A DNA stretch of 64,000 nucleotides from Rhododendron vialii (GCF_030253575.1 NC_080569.1:6077501-6141500), one strand, 5' to 3'. Counted from the stretch's first letter, positions 45,917 to 58,557 are shown. Numbers and translations: made by a program. The notes: generated by a model from the sequence alone, not told the origin.

Positions 45917-46989
45917 ATGATGATGAAAACGATCAAAATAAGCTGTTAGGCTGTCGGACAGTACTTTACGGTACAAAAACCGCTGAGCTGACTCTGCTTT
46001 TGTAAATATAGTGTTTTCCTGCTTTGTGCATCTTCCAAACGTTCTGGTCCTCCATGTGCTGGTGTTGGATTTTGCCAGAATCAGCATGAGAACTGCGAGG
46101 TTAATAATAAGCACTTCTGAGCCACCTGATACTTGCTTCTTACTTTTGGTTGTGGTGTTGATGTTTTTCTGGTTAGCCCTGCTTCCAATTGCTGAGGCAA
46201 ATGAGCCTTCCAAGTAGTTATGTCCATCTACAAGTACTTCTCACGCTCTATCTTTCAGAGGCACTAGGGTAACTATAAAGACCCAGTTTGGTTAATTACG
46301 TATCTGCCCCCTTTTCGAGTGAGAAAGCTTAATAGCTCTATCCCATATTTCAGAGTACTTATGAAGGACCACACTGTTCATCTCTCTCTCGGCATTGGCC
46401 GGTTTTTTAGGTTTGAACACATGCATCTAATTGTCGAATTATTTTGTTCAAGATAGAGGAGGTTACATGACTTCTGCATGATCTGCCGATTCTTGTCGAT
46501 TGTCCCAGGCCAATTTTTCATTCAGCCAAGGAATATTCCCTTTTGGATTTGATACGGTGGCATGGCCAATGATGTTAAAGTTTCAAATCTTTAAAACTGA
46601 TTGACTCTCCCTTACCAGTCTCTCTCCCATTTGTGTGTGAGTTCTCAGTAGGACAAATGAGGACTAAATTTTCAGCTTCTTGGAGTCTCAAAAATATTTT
46701 CCATTCATCATTTGATTTATTGATTCCACTCTCAAGAAGTGGACAAAGACTTCAACTCTGTCTTCATCCCTAAACCTATCCTGATTGATTACCAATGCTC
46801 TGGCAGAAAGTAGAAAGCAGAGATGGTCCATCTTTTCTTGAACATGCATCTGTGGCTGTTTTGTTAAGATTCCCTGCTGCATCATTTTCTGCACATTTGT
46901 TAGCAAGCAGAAAAATACAGATGGTGAAAAAGGCAGCCCCCTAGTTTAACTTTTCATTTTGGAAGTTTTTGTTATATTGGCAAGATAGT

Positions 46990-47390
46990 GATATGCGTTC
47001 TTGTAAACTTACAAGTCTAAAACTTACTTCGATGTTTTTTACTTTTTGTAACTTTTTATTTAACTTGTCATCGTAATTTTTGGGATTAATCGTTCATCTA
47101 GACCAGACAAATCGGAAAAGTAAAAAAAATGACAAATATTGAAAAAGTTCAAAATAAGACGGCACTTAAGACAAATAAGACAGTTGGTTGATACTTTTTT
47201 CGTCTTTAGTAATTTTGATTTTGGTCATAATTGTTTTTGATTTTGGTAATAATTTTGTACTTTTTAGATTGCTCTTGTCGAGACGAATAATTAATTCAAA
47301 AAAATATCACGCAAATTTAACAAAAATTCAGAACAGACGAATAAAATAAACAAAACGAAAAAGTAAGTTAAGTTTAAAAAAACCCACCCT
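46990..47390. mobile_element. Foldback or MULE-type MITE with arms of about 130 bp
   Basis: AAACTTAC-TCG-TTTTTTACTTTTT...CGTAATTTTTGGGATTAATCGTTCATCTAG on the left pairs, with drift, with CGAGACGAATAATTAATTC...GACGAATAAAATAAAC...AAAAGTAAGTTAAGTTT on the right. The centre (about 47130-47270) is unpaired. There is no reading frame and the ends are approximate. The stretch from the CBSX3 stop codon to here is 3' UTR and ordinary spacer. Confidence 0.6.
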
Positions 47391-47644
47391 TAAAAGTGCC
47401 TGACTGCAGATAATAAAAGATATTGTATATTAATACAGGTGGTAGGCGGTGAGCGGCGTTTGAAGTCATTTTGGAAATTTAGATAAATAAACAAGATAAT
47501 GTACTTAAACGTGCCTAATTGTCGTCCTAAAGATAATATTTTATTCCAAAGATCAAGACAGAAAATTTGACGGCAAGATGAACTAAACGAGTCAGGTCAC
47601 TTGCTATAAATCCCTAGAACAAGAACACAGAGTATAGACTCTAG

Positions 47645-47823
47645 CTGTGGGTGTCGGAACACAACCAAAGGGCTTGCCCCCAAGAAGTCGCAAGTTCGAA
47701 TTCCACTAAGTCCAAGCATTCCAAACCTTGAAACTACGGGAGGTTTGCCCGATCGTTAAGTTCAGGACCCTAAATTAGTCAAGTTGCACCCAAGTGGCGG
47801 GATATCCGGTTATAAAAAAAAAG
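47645..47823 (+). mobile_element. tRNA-derived SINE with poly-A tail
   Basis: GCTGTGGGTGTCGG (A-box region) is followed by GTCGCAAGTTCGAATTCC (B box). The body AGGTTTGCCCGATCGTTAAG, TTCAGGACCCTAAATTAGTC and CAAGTTGCACCCAAGTGGC is of a kind widespread in eudicot SINEs, and it ends CCGGTTATAAAAAAAAA. Imperfect flanking copies of AGT(A/G)TAGA(C/T)CT on both sides look like a target duplication. It appears close to full length. Confidence 0.75.
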
Positions 47824-48119
47824 TGTAGATCTTATCAAATCAATCTTTTGAAATTAACTCAAAGCCAGCAACAAAACAGAAAACAGGCATCTTCGAATTT
47901 CCACATCATCTCAATGGAATTTTACGACTGGAGAAATAGACCATGTGTAATTACGCCGAGAAAGTATATAATCTTGAAACAGGAAAATAATGCATTACAA
48001 ACTGTTACAATTCAGAGACGAGAGAAGTCTGATACTCTCCTAAAAGGTCCATATCTCCAAAAAGATCAGAGAAGTTCCTATCAGTGTATAACCGAACAAA
48101 GGGAAATCAGCAGCACAAC

Positions 48120-50767
48120 TTACTTTGGGTTGGATGATTTCTGCTTGGCCTTTTCAATAAGAGGTCTCAACTGCTTCTTCTCAGCAAGAATCTTGAGGAA
48201 GTTAAATAAGAAGGGTATGTAATTGTGTTTTCTCCGAATATTCTCCGTCCTCCACTTCTTAAATTTCTCCTCTTCCATTAGGATTTTCTCCGTAGCACCC
48301 TCGATCCCAGAATTCACTTCCGAAAGCTGCTTATTAAGAGCTTCCACACGACTGGTATCCACTAGTCTCTCCGTCTGCAATCCCGCCAGCTGCTGCAAGA
48401 TCCGTTCCCTCCCCCTCTGAAGCTCTTTTAATTCAGCAGTATACATTTCTTTCCTGTTTTTGATTATGGCCATTAGATTGAATCTTATTTCGCTTTGGGA
48501 ATACCTCTCAATCCGTTCCTGAATCACTGGTTGCACCATTCGTAGCCAATCCATATCACCTTGCCCACCCGGGCACTGTCCTAGGCTAATGGGTCCCTCC
48601 TTCAATCCGTCAAGTTCATAGAGCACACCGTCGACGGGTATATAGCTTATGAAATGGTACACGTCATCATCTTTTCCAGCAGACTTTTGCTCCTCTGGAA
48701 CAAAAGGCTCAGGTCTTGCAAAACTGTTGTGGGCTGCGCGAATGGCTTCACTGTTATTGATGGCCAAACCTTTAAGCTCAGGTGGAAAGTTTCTTGTGAA
48801 TTCTTTCAGGGCAGATAACTCGGGCCCAATATCGACATCTGGACAGTTCATGAGAATGGACAGGATAGCTTGGGTTGCACATGCATTATTAATAACCTGC
48901 GCAAGAACTATAGCTGGTTTATACAGTTTAATATTTACTGAGATGAGATCTAGGAAGAAAATACTAGATAGAATGGAAACTGACCTGGCTAGCAAAGAAC
49001 AAGTTTGGATTGGGATCCTTGATTACAAGACGGTCATCTTTTTCCCCCGGACGCCATTTAAAAAGGAATATCAACCCATATACTGGCCTGTAAATTTGGG
49101 GAAGAAAAACAAAGGTGACTAGTTAGAGTCATGCCAAGAAGATGGAAGGTGAAGTACAGTTTAAACAATAAATTACCTTAGATTATTCAGAGAATCAAGG
49201 TCCAAAGAATACAACTCCTCAACCTGCTTAAACATATGAATGCAGAATGATCCCGTACGATAAATAGAAGAGGAAGAAGCCAAAGCGAAATGATGAATCT
49301 TTTGGAAACAGGAGGTCAGGTGACCAGCGAGTATCTTAAAATGAAATTATGATAGAGGCAGAATATCAAGACTCTTCTATTTGAAATTCAACTTCAGTAA
49401 CAACGTAGCTCACAACTATGCAGAACAAGAATCAGAGTACGCAAGACAAATAGTGGTCCTGAGCCTTCCTGACTCTCTTGAGGAGACCATTGCAGCACCT
49501 AATATATTCTATATATGGAAACAGGGTAAAGACACGAAATTAGAAGAACTCGTACCAAACAGCTTGAACTGTCACTCTTAATGACATAGCCTCACTGGAA
49601 TACTTTCTATTCTACAGTTCCATATCTACATATACAGATCTGAGACAATGTCATGCCCCTATAATTTTAATCCAAAGTTCCAAACCCTTGATTGTCAGAC
49701 AAATTCCAGAGCACAAACACAGATATACGTCCTTAAACTGACAACATAAAAGCCTCGCATAAACTAAGAAGAATTTCTCAAACAACTGTGCACAACAAGC
49801 ATGGCAAAAAGAAAATGAAGTATTTCCAGATTTTACCTGCACGCCTTTTACTTGCATCTGCTGTATAAGTTCTGTAAAAACACCTGAAATGCGAACCAAG
49901 AGTCTCAACAATCAAAACGGATCAATGAAACAGATCATCAGCACATTTAAACCCAGATAAAAAATAATTTGTACGTCAAATTAAAGTATGGATACTGATA
50001 GGAAACAAAACAAAACCAATGTCTTGTTTATATTCTCCTCAATTAGCCCAGCTAGCACATAATGGATGACAAAACATAACAATTTGGAATATAGTAACCA
50101 CCACATTTGCATACAAAAATATCATTAAAACCAAGACAACTAAGCCTTGAATCCAAGAAATTGAGGTTGGGGACATGTATCCTTTTCTGAAAATCTTAAG
50201 AGGATTAATCACAAATGTGGTCATTTGCCATGGTCTTACAATCCAGTAAATGCAAGTGAAATACGAAGATTTTAGAGAAAAACCCGGATTGCAAGGGGCA
50301 AACCTTTAGAGATTTTTTCCGAATAAATTCACATTATCATGATCTCCCTAAAAATCATGCCACGTATCTCCTGTCACTAAGGACGAGGAAGAATATACGG
50401 TTTCACAACATTAACTCTTGCCAAAACTTGAAAGCAACAAGGGCAAGTACTCAGATGCTTACCTCCATTATTGTTCTTTCGCCATATATTGCATCCATTG
50501 GATATGAAATATGAAATATATGGCATAATTTTTCCTCTTACTATCACAAGGGAAAACATTATCCACTTAAGTACCTTGACTAATTCACCTCCCCAATCAG
50601 AAGGATCTTTTATAAAAAACATACCTAATCTTATAAGTTATATCGAACAAACGACAAGTGTAACAAATATATAAACTACGTGTAGACAGTTTAAAGAGGT
50701 GAAAATTGAAGCTAACAAGATTAATGTAAACCATACCGGGATCAGATTCGATCGTGCACCATGACAT
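48120..50767 (-). CDS. UCH2: Ubiquitin C-terminal hydrolase, UCHL5/UCH37 type
   Basis: A cysteine protease that trims ubiquitin; the UCHL5 class docks on the proteasome through RPN13 and on INO80-type complexes. Exons (transcript order): 50767-50737, 49883-49837, 49223-49177, 49087-48985, 48896-48120; total 334 aa (about 330 in plant UCH2). The start [17 protein letters not shown] matches the family. Catalytic residues: Gln76 (oxyanion) in LFFASQ, Cys82 in [10 protein letters not shown], His157 in [10 protein letters not shown] and Asp172 in [11 protein letters not shown], with the Gln-Cys and His-Asp spacings of UCHL5. The C-terminal tail has a coiled coil (about 215-295) and ends [22 protein letters not shown], the ULD/RPN13-binding part that separates this class from short UCHs. 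The CT-rich leader lies near 51250. Symbol by resemblance; UCH1 versus UCH2 is not resolved. Confidence 0.94.
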
Positions 50768-51243
50768 GATGCCAATGTTATGCTGCCACAAGACAATAAA
50801 GTCATTAAGAATCTATAGACATAAACACTAGTTGAAACGACTTGGAACATTTGTAATAAACTATGCCATAATATGCCAATTATAGACAATGTCACTGACT
50901 AATCACAAAATAGACTAAAAAAACCCTACAAAAGCCCACAAGTACGTTGTACAGAAGGGAAGTTTTTTCCTTAATTTTCTCATTGGATTGTTGCCAAAAG
51001 AATATGGCTACAAAAACAAGCTGTTTGGGTTAAATAATCAAGGTTTTTTTTTGTTTCTTTGTGTGTGTGTGGCTCTCAGAAAGAAACTACAATGTTTGGA
51101 CTAGAAGGTCAAGCTTTTGGGTTAAGCTAGAGAAGGCAAACAAGTGTTTTTTTTCCGGTGCTCTTTAGCCAAAAATCCGGCTGACTGAGACTTCCCAAAC
51201 AGAGCCGTAGGGCTGTAGATGAGCCAACAAAACGTTGCTCACC

Positions 51244-51245
<2 letters not shown>

Positions 51246-51274
<29 letters not shown>
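51246..51274. repeat. (GA)n microsatellite near the UCH-like transcription start
   Basis: About 14 GA units, reading as CT in the sense of the minus-strand UCH-like gene. It sits about 480 bp upstream of its ATG, in the likely leader exon. Confidence 0.85.
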
Positions 51275-51277
<3 letters not shown>

Positions 51278-51379
51278 ACGTCTTATTACCGTCGCCGGAG
51301 CTGCAGAGCTTCGTCCGATTTGAAGATTTTGGTGGGGGTTGTTGCAGAGATTCTGATCTATTAGCAATTTAGGGCTCAC

Positions 51380-52678
51380 CCATATATATACATTCTTAAA
51401 TTTCACAAAACTTACCCTACGACTTCTATATACTACATATTTACCCTACCCAAAAGTTACTAACGTTTTTGTCTCGCCAATAACCCATTTTTCCGAACGG
51501 AAATGATTTTAATACTCCCTTTCGTTTCATTGATATTTCATTTTTTATTTTCATTCATAAAAAAATTACAAATTTACCATTCATATAAAAAAGTGCCTCA
51601 AAAGGTAAGAGTAATTTATTAGTTTCACTTGAAAAAAGACAAAAAATAGAATGTCAATTAATAAAAGAAGAGTGTGAAAATTATTTTTCTTTTTTAAATT
51701 CTTATGATCTGTTTGGCAGAAGAAGGGAGAGCATAGGCAAGTTAATTCGGACCCCTCTTATTAGGTATTTGGTTCCTTCTTTGCACCTAGACCCTTATAA
51801 GGCCCTCATATTATTGTTTTATTCGTCCATTTTAATCCATCCATTTCAACAACCAAACAAAACTCTTCATAAATTAATTGTGACTAGCTTAGTGGGCTTG
51901 CTTCTGATTTGATATAATTATAATGCTTGTATTCTCCTATTGCATGTTATAAAAATACAAAAAATATTTCTTAGTTAATCCCTCCTTATTTAATTTCCTT
52001 TATAACATATATCATATACGTCATTTTTTCTTATCCAAAAACTTGGCCAATTATTAGGTATTTCCGGGGTACCATGTAATTTTGACATGTGGTATTCTTT
52101 GCAAAAAAAAGTTTGACATCAAACAATGTGGGCCATTGCTTGTCTTTCAAGTTTCAACCACCGAAAAAAAGAATTATAATGTTCCTATGGAATAATTTAG
52201 TACTACATAAATGGATCGGAATATCTAAACAATGCCACATGATACTCCGAAAATGCAAAAATAATTATTCTAAAAGCTTTGTCCACGCACTAAACGAGAA
52301 GTAATTATTCTATGCCCCTGGATGTCACTTGGCGGTGCCCTAACTCTTCTCTTTATCACACATTTATTTGGGCTACCCACATCTTGCGACGAAAACCGCA
52401 CAAACGTTTGGAAGAAAAACAGTTTGGGGCACCATGTCGTGGTGGTCAGATGGATTGAATAAAATTTTCCTTTTGACATTTTCCCACCCTCTCTCCCCCT
52501 CCAAAATCCCAACTACCATTCTTCTACCCGTCTGAAAGAAACAACAGTCTCGAGATGAACGACCCTCAAAGCAAACACAAACTTTTAAGCAATGCAGATA
52601 CAGGAAAAAGCGAAAACATATGCATATAGATATAGTGAGAGAAAGTTAGTACTGTAATTCTTACACTTACTTGGGTGG
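51380..52678. other. Divergent intergenic region between UCH-like (-) and MCU (+)
   Basis: It holds both promoters. At about 51512-51675, CTCCCTTTCGTTTCATTGATATTTCA and, inverted and degraded, AATAGAATGTCAATTAATAAAAG suggest an old Stowaway-like MITE. At 51710-51870, CTGTTTGGCAG and CAACCAAACAAA could be the ends of a hAT-like MITE. Both are weak. No additional gene was seen. Confidence 0.4.
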
Positions 52679-55600
52679 ATGATGTGGAGGAGACCGTCGT
52701 TTATTTCACTCAAACAGAGCCTGTCGGTGGCTGTTCGCTACAAGCCGAAGCCGCCACTGGCGTTAAGGACGTCGCTCTGCTCATTATCACCTGACGTCAG
52801 TCCCGGCGCCGTCGACATTGACGGCGGCGGCGGAGGAGACAGCATATCGGTAGTGGAGGCGAAGAAGCTGATGAGACTGGTGAATGTGGCGGAGCTGAAG
52901 ATGGAGTTGTTGGAGGGAGGGAAGGAGGCGATGGGGTACTCGGAGCTGCTTAAAACCTGCGAGAGTGTTGGAGTTGCCAAGTCGCAGGAAGAGGCGGCGG
53001 CGTTTGCGCGAGTTTTGGATGAGGCGGGCGTTGTTCTGATCTTCAGAGATAAAGTCTATCTTCATCCAGATAAGGTATTGCACTGGGCTTGATCTCTCCT
53101 AATATCTTGTCATGTGAACGATAGTAGAAATACGAATTACGAAATCAATAAGTCTACGTACACTTCTACCTAACCTACCGACCGCTCCTTTTGCCATCCT
53201 GCGTAAGAAAATTACACAGGAAACAGACGTACATGGGAATAGGTGTCCTTTCCTGTACAAGGTGGTGGAAGGTCGATTTGTTGCTGAAACCAGTAGTCGT
53301 CATCGTGGTAAATTTGTCGGAAAATTTGTGATCTGATTCATTTTTGCTCTGTTTGTGTGTCTTTTGTGGGGTCTTTGTCTGGGGTTGGGCTTTTCCTGGA
53401 AAAAAAGATATTCACTTCAGCAATGGAACAAGATTCTCCCTCTAAGAGCATATTCGCCCCTCACTATTATTTTCACTCAATTTCAATTGACATGTAGCAC
53501 TTTAATAGGCAAATGCAAATCGAAGCATAAGTTTGTGTTAAAAACTTCATCGATGGTGAAGTTGAAATTGGAGATGGAGGAAATAACCTTCCAAAATTGG
53601 AGTAAAATTACTAGTTTTTCTTGACTTGGTCCATATTTGAGTTGAGTAACAATAATGATTCACACACATGTGTTTTTGCACATATCTTGCACATACATTT
53701 TTGTGGGGCCCATATCGGGGTTCCACAAAATATATTCAAAAACATATGTGCAAGTAGCATGGTTGAGGGTGGAGTGAGCGTTTTGGCTTTTGAGTCAAAC
53801 AAAGGGGTAAGGGCCGGAGATGCTCCAAGATCACGTATTCTCCCATGGTTTCTCAAACTCAAAGCCGACAGTGGAAAAAAAGTGCCATGTTGCTCAAGTG
53901 TTTGAAGAGAGATTGTGGGATCTGGCTCGAGCCATTTTTTGGGTACCATTAGGCACACATCTGGGGTTAAATGTGGCACAAGATTTGGCTAGTCTATGAT
54001 CTGGATTAGGATTTGATATGGTTTTTATGTGATTGTGACAAATTATGCCTCTGGCGAAGAAAAATGGCTATGGGTTGGAGATCCTCTAATTTTTTCTCTT
54101 CACTCTTTTAAGGAAGTTAAGTTTGAAACGCACAAGTACCGTTCAGAATTGGAGATCCTCTTCTCTCTCCCTTGCGCTCTTATAGTTAAATTGAGTTTGA
54201 AGTGCACGAGTACCATTTCTCTCCACCGGATATTTCCAAGTCTCCATATTGGTGGAGACATTGTGGCCTGCGTTGAGAATTAGAGCCAACAACTGGTTGT
54301 CGGCTCTTATGAAAAATTTCATTGCAAGTTGCTTCGTGGTAACTGGTAAGAATGTAGAAAAAGGATTATGTGTTGTATGGTAGGTCAGCCTTTTTGAAAC
54401 TTTCTTGGTATTGAAAAACATATGTAAAATGCTGTAGGTTTATTGCTTTTAGCAGCCCCGTCCTCTTTCCACAAGGTGGTGTTTGGTTGTACTTCATAGA
54501 CTTCTAAATGAAGCATTTCGTGGGTGCTTGGTGTGTTTGTCTTTCGTATATTATCTTAATTCACTGTCTCTATTGCTCAGTTTGACTGCCTTATTCCAAA
54601 TGAGAATAAAGGTTTTGCGTTATGGTCCTTATGGATCAGATAAGTGCTGGCATTTGAGTGAGTCTGAAGAAGTTTTTTTAGTTCACTTCAGTTTCTTCTG
54701 GATAGAAGCTTTATATGTTTGACACTGTAGGGAGTGGTGGCCACTCATCAATGCGTGTGCAATGTTTAACGATTTCACATTTTTTCCCTTCGAAATGCAT
54801 CCATGACTAAAAACATTTTGATCTCTATGTATATCTTCCCCAGCTTGAATTGTTTCCTCCTATTCTTTCTTCTATAGTACTTTCTAAGGGCTCTTCACCA
54901 TCTCTTAGAGGGCCATGATTGGCATAGAGGACTGAGTAAAAGACCGTACTCAGTTCTTCAGATTGCGCTATGTAGGTAATTCGTAGTTTACTTGGTTGTA
55001 TGTTTCTATCCTTAGGCATGATATGCTTGTCATATAACCTCAATAGGAGCCCATCCATCAAAACAGATGACAATGTGCCCATCCAGGCTATATATAATCA
55101 AATTAACTTGCACGTGGCGTGGTTCTTCTTTTCATGTCTATTTAATCCTCAAGCTTGTTGCATGGACTTAACTTGGTTTTCCAGATGAGATTGATTGTTT
55201 TGAGTTATGGACAAGTTGTGAAATGGCATTTGAGTGAGAGCCACGGGTCATTTTTCTGTTATTAGAAGCCTTACATATTTGAGATTAAATCCAAAACTCA
55301 TACTACGGATTTTTTTGCTCTTTTTCTCCATTTTTCGTTTATATGTTCAGGTGGTGGATCTGGTTAGAAGAGCAGTGCCCCAAGCTCTGACTTCTGAAGA
55401 TATCTCCGGAATGGATGAACTGAAGAGGCTTCAGAATAAGAAAGAAGAGATCGACAGGCTGGCACATAAGCAAGTCCGGTGCATCCTCTGGTCAGGGTTA
55501 GGGTTAGCTGTTATACAGGTTGGGCTCTTCTTCCGTCTAACATTCTGGGAATTCTCGTGGGATATTATGGAACCGGTTACATTTTTCACAACAAGCACCG

Positions 55601-55794
55601 GCATAGTCATTGGGTACGCCTACTTTCTGTTTACTTCAAGAGACCCCACTTACCAAGACCTAATGACAAGTCTTTTTCTATCAAGGCAGCGAAAGCTGAT
55701 CAAGAAGCATAATTTTGATGTCAAACGATTAATTGAGTTACAGAAGGAATGCCGCTATCTGCTAGATACCCCTGGTTTTTCCAAAAACCGATAG
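52679..55794 (+). CDS. MCU: Mitochondrial calcium uniporter pore protein (MCU)
   Basis: MCU forms the Ca2+ channel of the inner mitochondrial membrane. Two exons, 52679-53074 and 55351-55794, give 279 aa. The N-terminus ([24 protein letters not shown]) is a clear mitochondrial presequence; a second Met follows at once, so the start is uncertain by one codon. A matrix domain follows ([20 protein letters not shown] ... [17 protein letters not shown]). Then come a coiled coil (about 152-172), TM1 (about 177-194), the selectivity motif W-DIME-P (DIME at 203-206), TM2 (about 208-226) and a second coiled-coil tail with [14 protein letters not shown]. The signature is intact. The protein is at the short end for plant MCUs, mainly in the region before the matrix domain. 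The single intron is 2.3 kb and contains a MITE. Confidence 0.95.
53442..53828. mobile_element. Probable MITE with GAGCAT-type ends in the MCU intron
   Basis: CTAAGAGCATATTCGCCCCTC at the left and GGGCCGGAGATGCTCC at the right are rough complements of each other and resemble the common plant MITE termini GAGCATCTCC. The interior includes GGAGATGGAG and a GTGCAAGATATGTGC-like hairpin near 53670-53750. The ends are imperfect. Confidence 0.45.
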
Positions 55795-56620
55795 GGGTAG
55801 AACTGGAATCTCACGATGCTTTTCACTAAGCATAAGCCCAAGTTTGTCTTTGACATCTTTCTAAGACTTTATACTATTATCACCATCCAGGCCTTCTACT
55901 TTTTTGAGGCTTGGAATGTATGTCTAACTATTACCGGTTTCCTGACCCGACTTTTCATGTGACGCTTCGTTTCACAAAGATCTTTCTTTCCCCCTCATTA
56001 GAAAGGACTCAAGCAGGTTAAAAATGCTTGCTTACGTTAACCAAGTTGGTTACATCCTTTTCTAAGCCTGTAATCAATGTTGTAATAGTAAACTGGTTTT
56101 GTTGTTTGTTGTTTGTTGTTTAACAAAATTTCAGTTACCTGGCATGTGATGTGTCCAACATTAATTGTGGTAGAAGACACTGTACATAATCAGAACTGCA
56201 GGTGCAAAATTTGTTGATGGTAGCCAGGCGATGTGCAAGCATCTTTGAACCTTGAGCAGTAGCCTGCAGTGGATCCGAGCGTCACCGATTTTGTAATCCT
56301 AAGAGGTCTATCATCAACTTAACCTTCTTTATGTTTTAAAATGCTTTATGGAAATTCGAACTGTCAAGATTGAACAGTGGTACAAGAGTTCCCATGCAAC
56401 AAAGAAAGAAAAAGAAAGGCAAATCCAATCACTTCTTTGGGTGAATAAAAGAGGTGAGAAATGGTGGACTTTCATTGGTCAATTTCTGTTTCTGTGGTGA
56501 GATTTGGTGAGAAACCCCAATCCTTTCTTTTCTCACTATCCAAAGGGGCTCTCAAGGCATGGGATCTTCTATCCCCAGAATTTCCTTCCCCCATGTCCCA
56601 CTCCATTCCCAGAAACAAGA
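55795..56620. other. Spacer between the convergent MCU and LBD genes
   Basis: The MCU 3' UTR is likely at the left (55795 to about 56130, ending near a GTTTGTTGTTTGTTGTTT repeat), and the LBD 3' UTR at the right. Frames on the + strand through 56461-56919 are antisense shadows of the LBD gene. Confidence 0.5.
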
Positions 56621-57157
56621 TTACGCCTCAAGATCCCTTTGTTTTGAGATTCTTGCAGCATCTTGTGGTTGGGAGTGTATTAGACATGTGGACAGGGCCT
56701 CCAACAGTTGGGCTCTTAGAACCATTGCCTCCGCTAGAGCCGCATTCAACTCAGACTGCAAGTGGGACACCTGGCGCTGTAGAGATGCTACGAAGGCCAC
56801 GCAACCGTAGACGGGGTCTGCAAGCCGAGCCTTGGCTTCGTAAACCATGCTGGTCACTGCATCTTCTCTGTCAGCAATGGGAATCTCCTGTTTCAAATAT
56901 CAGGTCACATGGAACATGATAGAACCAGTTAACTTAATGCGTGAAATGATTGACATCAATTACTTTGATTTCAGGTCAGGTTTTACTTGCAGCATTTTGC
57001 AGACGTTGCTGGCACCGAAGACCCGGTGCACGGCTACGAATTTCTCTGGTTCAATGGGTGGAAAGTGCGGCAAAAGGATGCAGTCCTTCATGCATCGCCA
57101 ACGGAGGATTCTGCAAGCAGCACAAGGCATTTTAATCCTGGCTGCAGCTGATTCCAT
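56621..57157 (-). CDS. LOB-domain (LBD) transcription factor, class I
   Basis: LBD proteins are plant-specific DNA-binding factors that set organ boundaries, lateral organ and root growth and secondary growth. Two exons (transcript order), 57157-56987 and 56887-56621, give 145 aa. The zinc motif C-x2-C-x6-C-x3-C is intact (Cys12, 15, 22, 26 in PCAACRILRWRCMKDC). The GAS block follows (FVAVHRVFGASNVCKMLQ), then DREDAVTSMVYEAKARLADPVYGC and the leucine-zipper-like segment (VASLQRQVSHLQSELNAAL). The intron after MLQ is at the position normal for the family. The tail after the domain is only about 30 residues, so this is a small member, most like the LBD1/LBD11/LBD25 group. The ATG at 57157 is chosen because the frame upstream (GTGCGCACAGCA) has no other ATG close by. 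The exact orthologue is not resolved. Confidence 0.9.
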
Positions 57158-58376
57158 TGCTGTGCGCACAGCCGGAGGGATAGTTTTTCAACACTGGGTG
57201 GTGTTTTTCTGAACTCATTGGCTTGGTATTTATTAGCCAGTAAGGATGATCTAGATACTCAGTAATTTTGTTCTTAGAAATATCTAATTAGGTACGGCTG
57301 GATTTCTGAAGTGGGAGGCAATCTGCGATTTCACTGGCTGCAAGTTGCAATTATCTTTTTTTTTTCTTTTCTTTTCGAAATTGAAGCTTGGAATTTTTTA
57401 GAAAGTGCTAGAGGTAGATTTATTTATCAGTTTTGGAATAGTTCTATCACTATTCTTTGGATTATGTTACTTCTTTTTTTATTTTTATTTTTATTTTTTT
57501 ATAGGTATGAAAATTTGAAATTTTTGGAGGGGTTGAAATTTGTGGAGGGGTGCAGGAACAAAACTGCTTCAGATGCTTACTTTGTAGAATCTAATAATTC
57601 CCAATTTGTGTTTATAATCATTGTTTATGTCAACAGTCGACTTTTTATTGTCAAAAAGATGAAACAGGAGACCATCTGTAGAACATGCAAGGTGAAACCA
57701 TGCGTGAGTATCAAGCTCGGGCACAAGATTATTTTGAAAGAACTTTTTAGCAGAGCTGTTGAGGGGTAAGGAAATTGTTACAAGACCAGAATCAAGTTTG
57801 ATACTATTATCAAGCGCCCATTTGGTTGGTCTCATTGAAGACAAATTGGACTGCAAAAGTGGTGAAAATTGTAATTTTTGGCGTTTGAATGGACCAATTA
57901 GTGGAAGGGATCACAAAGCGCTCGAGGGTCAATCTCACGTAACATGACAGATAAAATACACAGTTGAATTTGGTAGGTATTGAGTTTACTTATCCTGTGG
58001 GGTTCTCAGTCCTATCCAACTGAACATTGCCAATTATCATCGATGTAGAGGGGTGTAAGCAATGACCACAACCACTGGACTGCATGCCAAATAGCCATTT
58101 CTAAGGATACCTTAACCCACTGGTGAAGGCTTACTACTAGTAGTAGCTGGTGGATGGATTCAAGCTGCGGAAATCACCTCCTTAGACATACTTGGAGTGA
58201 GGCTGCATTGCATCACCACCCTTACGAACCTCACTTTACCATGAGCCTCGTGCATTGGATTGGTCTTTTCTGGACATTTTATCGGATTGGTCTTTTCTGG
58301 ACGTTGCTATCTATTTCATCCAGAAGACCACACTATCTGGACATGGGATACTGCTTTCCTTGTCATTCTTATGCAG

Positions 58377-58436
<60 letters not shown>

Positions 58437-58557
58437 AATTTGCCATAAGAAGAGTCATGTACATCCATTAGACTTTAAACGGGTTGTACTAGCTACCGAA
58501 AATTCTCCTTTTCAAACAACATGAAGTCCAATTCTTGACGAACCAAGCATAGATATG
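57158..58557. other. LBD upstream region and spacer
   Basis: T-rich and A-rich sequence with no convincing gene. A frame at 57311-57769 (+) is built from T-rich low-complexity text. A (GA)n tract of about 54 bp lies at 58381-58435. GATTGGTCTTTTCTGGAC is repeated in tandem near 58257-58302. Confidence 0.55.
58381..58435. repeat. (GA)27 microsatellite
   Basis: An uninterrupted GA run of about 54 bp, the longest pure tract in the window, about 120 bp beyond the stop codon of the RecQ-like gene on its 3' side. Confidence 0.95.

Noticed and set aside
47645-47823. Possible tRNA gene because of the GTTCGAATTC B box
   Set aside because: No cloverleaf can be drawn around it; the downstream body and poly-A tail identify a tRNA-derived SINE.
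56461-57212. Plus-strand frames of 121-152 codons
   Set aside because: They overlap the LBD exons in antisense and do not resemble any family, whereas the minus strand has the intact C-motif and GAS block.
57311-57769. 152-codon plus-strand frame with hydrophobic Phe/Leu stretches
   Set aside because: The hydrophobic runs come from poly-T text; no family resemblance, no splice or neighbour support.
58154-58524. Frames with long Arg-Glu repeats
   Set aside because: They are translations of the (GA)27 microsatellite.
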